A stretch of 64,000 nt of DNA, from the NCBI RefSeq assembly GCF_012933545.1, contig NZ_JAADJU010000007.1:186001-250000 (forward strand). Reading direction: 5' to 3'. Shown piece after piece: positions 60,097-64,000 of this stretch (position 1 is its first letter; every line of letters begins with the position of its first letter). The stretch is from Rouxiella aceris (lineage in GTDB: Bacteria; Pseudomonadota; Gammaproteobacteria; Enterobacterales; Enterobacteriaceae). A program made the position numbers and the translations under genes. Below the pieces are notes generated by a model. The model had not been told where the DNA came from. It made no database searches and was given only the letters and a program-made list of their open reading frames with translations.

Positions 60097-61092
60097 CTGA
60101 TTTTAATGTTAATTTATTGAGTGCAGCATCGCTTCCATGACCAGAGAAGTAGATCTAAAAAACAGTAAATAAAATTTTTTGCAGAGGGTCATGGCTTATA
60201 CAGCCCAGAGTTAACCTGTAATCCCGGTTAAAGGTGTTTCCTTCTACTGCTGCAATGTCTGACTGAGTTGCTTAATTAATAACCAGCATCCTGTCGCTGC
60301 GAAGTGTGAAAATAATGATCCTTCGATCCCAAAAAGGATCCCTGATCCTATTGACTCCTTAAAATAAATTTTTTACATTCAAGTAACACCGCTAGCAAAG
60401 TTGCGATATGTCATTATACTGAAATTAACTGGCGGCATGATAAGCAGCAGAATTTAGTAAAGCGGATGTTTATACACCCAGTGAGTTACGATAGCAGCAG
60501 GGCGGTAAGTGGATGATTTTCTGGCATGAGAAACCTTATGCAGCACGCAGAACCTCATACCAGCGCCTTAGCAGCGGTCATAGCGAAGTGTATAACCGAG
60601 TGCACGGCCAAGGTCGTAAATAACACTGCGGGGATGGCGAATGGTAAAGTCCAGATTTGGGCTAGGTTGTAAAAATAAAGCTTCAACAAATACCACGTGT
60701 TGTCCTGATTTATCAGCAGACGAGGGTCAAGCCGCCGACTCTCTTTTATCTACCCGGTACAGTTCTTCTTTCTTCTCTTTTTCCACGACTGCTCAGCTAC
60801 CCTGTTCTTTAACTGACCTGAAACTTTCTCTGAATGCAGCATACTTCTCCTGTGGTTTTTCTACTGGCTTATTGACTGGCAAGGTCAGCGGTTTGTCATT
60901 AATGGCAATGCCTCCACGTGAAAACAAATGGAGCAGCAGGTTATTTATTAACCTTATGTCTTTATTTTCCTCTTCACGTTATTCATCGGCTCATCTTGGT
61001 CTAAAAGGAGACCAAAACCTCATCTGTATGTGAAACATAATCGCGCGGGTCTATGCCTTGGCGTTAAGTGAAACAAACTGTAAGGTGCCACT
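60097..61092. other. Gene-poor, apparently decayed 1-kb region
   Basis: No intact recognisable gene lies here. A 36-codon plus-strand frame at 60513-60623 (MIFWHEKPYAARRTSYQRL) has no known relative and a weak ribosome site. A minus-strand frame at 60978-60793 encodes plausible protein (INDKPLTLPVNKPVEKPQEK), then meets a stop and stays open to 60727. Four ATCC repeats cluster near 60317-60350. The region probably holds gene remnants between the effector gene and phoH. Confidence 0.5.
60727..60978 (-). pseudogene. Fragment of an unrecognised gene
   Basis: About 60 minus-strand codons (RLINNLLLHLFSRGGIAIND to AAFRESFRSVKEQGS) are open with natural-looking composition but lack a credible start and end in TGA at 60793. 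Reading continues in the same frame with a Lys/Glu-rich stretch (VVEKEKKEELYRVDKRESAA) to a TGA at 60727. I read it as a decayed coding fragment; the plus-strand frame over the same bases looks like its shadow. Confidence 0.3.
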
Positions 61093-61881
61093 ATGGGAAG
61101 ACAGAAAGCAGTGATCAAAGCTCGTCGTGAAGCGAAACGTGTTATTAGACGCGACTCACGCAGTCACCGCCAACGTGAGGAAGAATCAGTCACCTCACTG
61201 GTACAAATGGGCGGTGTGGAATCCATCGGTATGGCTCGCGATTCTCGCGATACCTCAACTATCGAAGCGCGTACGGAAGCTCAGGGTCATTACTTATCAG
61301 CCATAGAGAATAAGCAGTTGATTTTTGCCACCGGCGAAGCAGGCTGCGGTAAAACATTTATTAGCGCAGCAAAAGCCGCCGAGGCGTTAATACATAAAGA
61401 GATAGACAGGATTATTGTCACCCGTCCGGTGCTACAAGCCGATGAAGATCTCGGTTTCTTGCCCGGCGATATCTCGGAGAAATTCGCGCCTTATTTCCGG
61501 CCGGTATACGACATTTTAGTTCGTCGACTGGGTTCTTCTTTTATGCAGTATTGTCTGCGACCGGAAATAGGTAAGGTAGAAATTGCGCCATTCGCTTATA
61601 TGCGCGGACGCACTTTCGAAAATGCGGTGGTGATCCTGGACGAAGCCCAGAATGTTACCGCCAGTCAGATGAAGATGTTTCTGACTCGTCTTGGCGAAAA
61701 TGTCACAGTTATTGTAAACGGGGATATCACCCAGTGCGATTTACCGCGCGGTGTGGTATCAGGGCTTAGCGATGCATTAACTCGCTTCCAGGAAGACGAG
61801 ATGATTGGCATCATACGCTTTACCAAAGAGGACTGCGTGCGTTCGGAGCTGTGCCAGCGCACGCTGAATGCCTATGCGTAG
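61093..61881 (+). CDS. phoH: PhoH-family ATPase
   Basis: This 262-residue protein begins MGRQKAVIKARREAKRVIRRDSRSH, close to the E. coli PhoH internal start, and has Walker A FATGEAGCGKTF, Walker B NAVVILDEAQNVTASQM and the motif VNGDITQCDLPRG. PhoH proteins are cytoplasmic ATPases related to helicases; their precise role is unsettled. ATG 61093 has GTAAGG upstream. It lies downstream of efeB in E. coli too, but here the effector gene and a 1-kb decayed region come between. Confidence 0.92.
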   Translation: MGRQKAVIKARREAKRVIRRDSRSHRQREEESVTSLVQMGGVESIGMARDSRDTSTIEARTEAQGHYLSAIENKQLIFATGEAGCGKTFISAAKAAEALIHKEIDRIIVTRPVLQADEDLGFLPGDISEKFAPYFRPVYDILVRRLGSSFMQYCLRPEIGKVEIAPFAYMRGRTFENAVVILDEAQNVTASQMKMFLTRLGENVTVIVNGDITQCDLPRGVVSGLSDALTRFQEDEMIGIIRFTKEDCVRSELCQRTLNAYA

Positions 61882-61922
61882 ACTGAAATAAACCCATAGC
61901 AGCCGATAGCTCGGCTATGTTT

Positions 61923-61948
61923 AAAGGCCACTCCATTGAGTGGCCTTT
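61923..61948. terminator. Bidirectional terminator between phoH and chaA
   Basis: AAAGGCCACT (61923-61932) and AGTGGCCTTT (61939-61948) form a perfect 10-bp stem with a 6-base loop. The ends are A/T-rich on both sides, suiting both convergent genes. Confidence 0.8.
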
Positions 61949-61982
61949 ATTATTTGGCGCTGCGCAACCGGCTGTGGCGCGG

Positions 61983-63083
61983 TCAGAGCATGATAATCAT
62001 CATATAGGCACAAAACAGCGCCAGGTGGGCAGTACCGTTAAGCACATTGGTGCGCCCCGTCGAGAAAGAGATCTGACAAAGGATCAGCACCGCCAGCATA
62101 ACGACAATATTGGCCGGATCCAGGCTGAACAGCAACTGCTGGCCAGTCAGGGTGGCAATGATGGTCACTGCCGGCACGGTGAGGGAGATCGTCGCCAACA
62201 CTGAACCAAAAAACAGATTCATCGCCCGCTGTACCTGATTTTTTAATACCGCTCTTAATGCCCCCAACCCCTCTGGCGACAGGATTAACAAGGCCACCAG
62301 GAACCCGGTGAACTGCGCCGGAGCGTGCAGATCGGTCAACAGCGTTTCCAATGGAATAGCGTTGAACTTGGTCACGGCGATAACCAGTACCAGATGAATA
62401 ATCAGCCAGATAGCATGGGTCAGGCTTTTATGGGACGAGGGTTTACCGTGCGGTGTTGATTCATCTTCGTCTTCGTGTTCATACACAAACAGGCTTTGGT
62501 GGGTTTTGGTTTGGATCAGGAGAAAAACACCATACATGGCGGCAGAAATGGCCGCCACAAACAGCGCCTGTCCGGTAGTGAAATTACCTCCCGGCAAGGC
62601 AGCGGGTAGCACGAGGACAATCACCGCCAACGGGAAAATTGCCATCAGATACTGCTTGATACCACCGAGATTGACATACTGGGTAGCGAATTTTTGGCCA
62701 CCGAGCAGCAGTGCAAAGCCGACCAGACCGGCAGAGACAATCATAATGATGGAAAACAGGGTATCGCGCATTAGCGCCGGGGCGGCATCACCGGTAGCCA
62801 TTAATGCGGAAATCAGGCTGACTTCGAGGATCACCACCGACAAACTGAGGATCAGTGAGCCATAGGGTTCCCCCAGACGGTGGGCCAGAACGTCGGCGTG
62901 ACGGACTACGCTAAAGGCACTGGCCAGAATACCGACCAGTGCCAACAGATTGATAGCGACCACGAATGAGAAATCGCTGCTATTACCCCAAAACTGCAAA
63001 ACGCAAAGGGCAGCAATTGGGAATACCAAAGAATACTCTTTATGACGGGATTTTTGCTTGTGTGGATCCTGTGATGACACCAT
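61983..63083 (-). CDS. chaA: Calcium(sodium,potassium)/proton antiporter ChaA
   Basis: This 366-residue membrane antiporter of the CaCA family has about 11 helices and the duplicated acidic motifs LILSLSVVILEVSLISALMATG (first half) and LILSPEGLGALRAVLKNQVQRAMNLFFGSVLATI (second half). A His/Glu/Asp-rich cytoplasmic loop (YEHEDEDESTPHGK, about residue 205) is typical. It exports Ca2+, Na+ or K+ at alkaline pH. It is divergent from chaB across a 474-bp gap. Confidence 0.95.
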   Translation of the reverse strand: MVSSQDPHKQKSRHKEYSLVFPIAALCVLQFWGNSSDFSFVVAINLLALVGILASAFSVVRHADVLAHRLGEPYGSLILSLSVVILEVSLISALMATGDAAPALMRDTLFSIIMIVSAGLVGFALLLGGQKFATQYVNLGGIKQYLMAIFPLAVIVLVLPAALPGGNFTTGQALFVAAISAAMYGVFLLIQTKTHQSLFVYEHEDEDESTPHGKPSSHKSLTHAIWLIIHLVLVIAVTKFNAIPLETLLTDLHAPAQFTGFLVALLILSPEGLGALRAVLKNQVQRAMNLFFGSVLATISLTVPAVTIIATLTGQQLLFSLDPANIVVMLAVLILCQISFSTGRTNVLNGTAHLALFCAYMMIIML

Positions 63084-63227
63084 GGCGATTATTTTCCTTA
63101 TAAATGATGTTGATAATCAAGGTATAAACTTGACGAAGAACATTGCGTCATTCCGAAAAGATACGGTGATACCTCTATAAAAACTAACAGTAATATTGCG
63201 CGGATTATAGATGATAAAACGTACAAA

Positions 63228-63264
63228 TGATACAAAAATATAACTTTAGTTGCTTTTTGTATCA
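63228..63264. promoter_or_regulatory. Perfect 11-bp inverted repeat upstream of chaA
   Basis: TGATACAAAAA (63228-63238) and TTTTTGTATCA (63254-63264) are exact inverted repeats with a 15-base spacer, about 145 bp before the chaA start. This looks like a regulator site. I see no other feature in the AT-rich 63084-63557 gap. Confidence 0.5.
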
Positions 63265-63557
63265 TGATGAGTGTTTGTTGGTGTTATCTATAGGAAATGC
63301 ATAATTAATCAAGGGCTATTTTTTGTAATATTTTATTAAAATTATAAGCAAATACATTGGGTTGTATGTTCTTATCGCAGTAACTGCCAATTGAAAAGCT
63401 ATGTAAATTTTATTGCCAGTTTTTCCATGAAAATCTTAACTCTTTTTTTGCTGCTGGTGTGGCGCTGTTCCCTTTTATCTGCCGCTAACTTTAAGCGTAG
63501 CCGCTAGACTTACTTTGCCAACAGGTGAAATCGTCAAACCTTCAGAAGGAGAACGCT

Positions 63558-63785
63558 ATGCCTTATAAAGACAACGCTTCACTGCCTGATGCTGTGCAAC
63601 ATGTCTTGCCTGAACACGCGCAGGCCATTTACCGGGAGGCATTTAATCATGCCTGGGAAGAGTACAAACATGCCAGTGACCGCCGTGGCGATCAGGGGCG
63701 CGAAGAAACCGCGCATAAAGTTGCCTGGTCCGCAGTTAAACAAACTTATAAAAAAGGGGATGACGACAAGTGGCACCCCAAATAA
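63558..63785 (+). CDS. chaB: ChaB, putative regulator of cation transport
   Basis: This 75-residue protein begins MPYKDNASLPDAVQHVLPEHAQAIYREAFNHAWEEY and ends WHPK, matching ChaB closely, with REETAHKVAWSAVKQTYKKGDDDKW at the C-terminus. ChaB is linked to ChaA function but its mechanism is not established. AGAAGGAGAACGCT precedes ATG 63558; the longer frame from 63525 has no support. Confidence 0.93.
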   Translation: MPYKDNASLPDAVQHVLPEHAQAIYREAFNHAWEEYKHASDRRGDQGREETAHKVAWSAVKQTYKKGDDDKWHPK

Positions 63786-63811
63786 TCTCAAACGCATTAA
63801 AAAGGAAGTGA

Positions 63812-64000
63812 TATGCCTGATGCATCGCTTCCCCAGGTCATAATGCGCCCAGTCAAACTGGACTACCTTGCTGTCTGATCTCATGTGCCAGAGGCGTCTT
63901 TGGCACCATTTTCACCCTGCCGGTGATGGCAGGGCATAGCCGCTATAGCTTCCTCTCCTGGTGCCTACTCTGGCTCGCCGCATACCCCGTCTGGCCTGTA
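63812..64000 (+). pseudogene. Possible frame-disrupted membrane protein at the window edge
   Basis: An ATG at 63812 with AAAAGGAAGTG upstream opens a 21-codon frame (MPDASLPQVIMRPVKLDYLAV) that stops at 63877. A different frame then encodes a hydrophobic stretch, CARGVFGTIFTLPVMAGHSR and FLSWCLLWLAAYPVWPV, open to the window end. This suggests a membrane protein interrupted by a frameshift; a DUF2798-like protein is one possibility. The truncation at the edge limits confidence. Confidence 0.3.

Noticed and set aside
60641-61033. 130-codon Ser-rich plus-strand frame upstream of phoH
   Set aside because: Its openness mirrors a more natural minus-strand frame over the same bases, and it has no recognisable features or good start.

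Overview
The window is chromosomal DNA of a motile member of the Enterobacterales. The block grxA-nfsA-rimK-ybjN-potFGHI-rlmC, a complete fli region with fliB beside fliC, putA/putP next to efeUOB-phoH, and chaA/chaB all have close enterobacterial counterparts. The genus cannot be fixed from the sequence alone. A HrpL-type promoter in front of an effector-like gene suggests, by inference, a plant- or host-associated strain that carries a Hrp type III secretion system elsewhere.

Layout. 1-2900: the end of a membrane protein gene, a YciI-like gene and an arsRBC arsenic operon with a palindromic ArsR-type operator. 2900-7000: a chemotaxis receptor, an unrecognised 186-residue protein and a lipoprotein. 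7067-19547: ybjL, ybjM, grxA, cho (with a LexA box), nfsA, rimK, ybjN, the putrescine importer potFGHI and rlmC. 20091-31637 (minus strand): fliF-fliR, which build the basal body, the switch and the flagellar export gate. A probable 189-bp MITE separates fliK from fliL. 31950-34198 (plus strand): fliE, an unrecognised 87-residue gene and a MASE1-GGDEF diguanylate cyclase. 34199-35450: a gene-free array of direct and inverted repeats. It is followed by a GhoT/OrtT-type small membrane toxin gene too short for routine ORF calling, and an AraC-family regulator. 36868-43416: fliDST, fliC, fliB, fliA and fliZ. 43593-47107: D-cysteine desulfhydrase and the TcyJLN cystine importer. 47181-56741: putA/putP and the Fur-box-preceded efeUOB. 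56803-60059: a 1059-residue protein with an HExxH zinc-protease motif, an N-terminus resembling a type III secretion signal, and a HrpL-box-like promoter. 60097-61092: a decayed stretch. 61093-63785: phoH, chaA and chaB.

How the genes work together. FliA and FliZ, encoded here, drive and tune late flagellar genes. FliA-type promoters are visible before fliC, fliD and possibly fliL and the chemoreceptor. FliS, FliT, FliD and FliB serve flagellin export, capping and methylation. The diguanylate cyclase between the two flagellar arms could couple c-di-GMP to motility. The dcyD-tcyJLN set handles cystine and D-cysteine, putAP handles proline, potFGHI handles putrescine and efeUOB handles ferrous iron. 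The most unusual items are the candidate HrpL-controlled metalloprotease effector, the palindromic array next to an orphan membrane toxin, and the MITE inside the flagellar operon.
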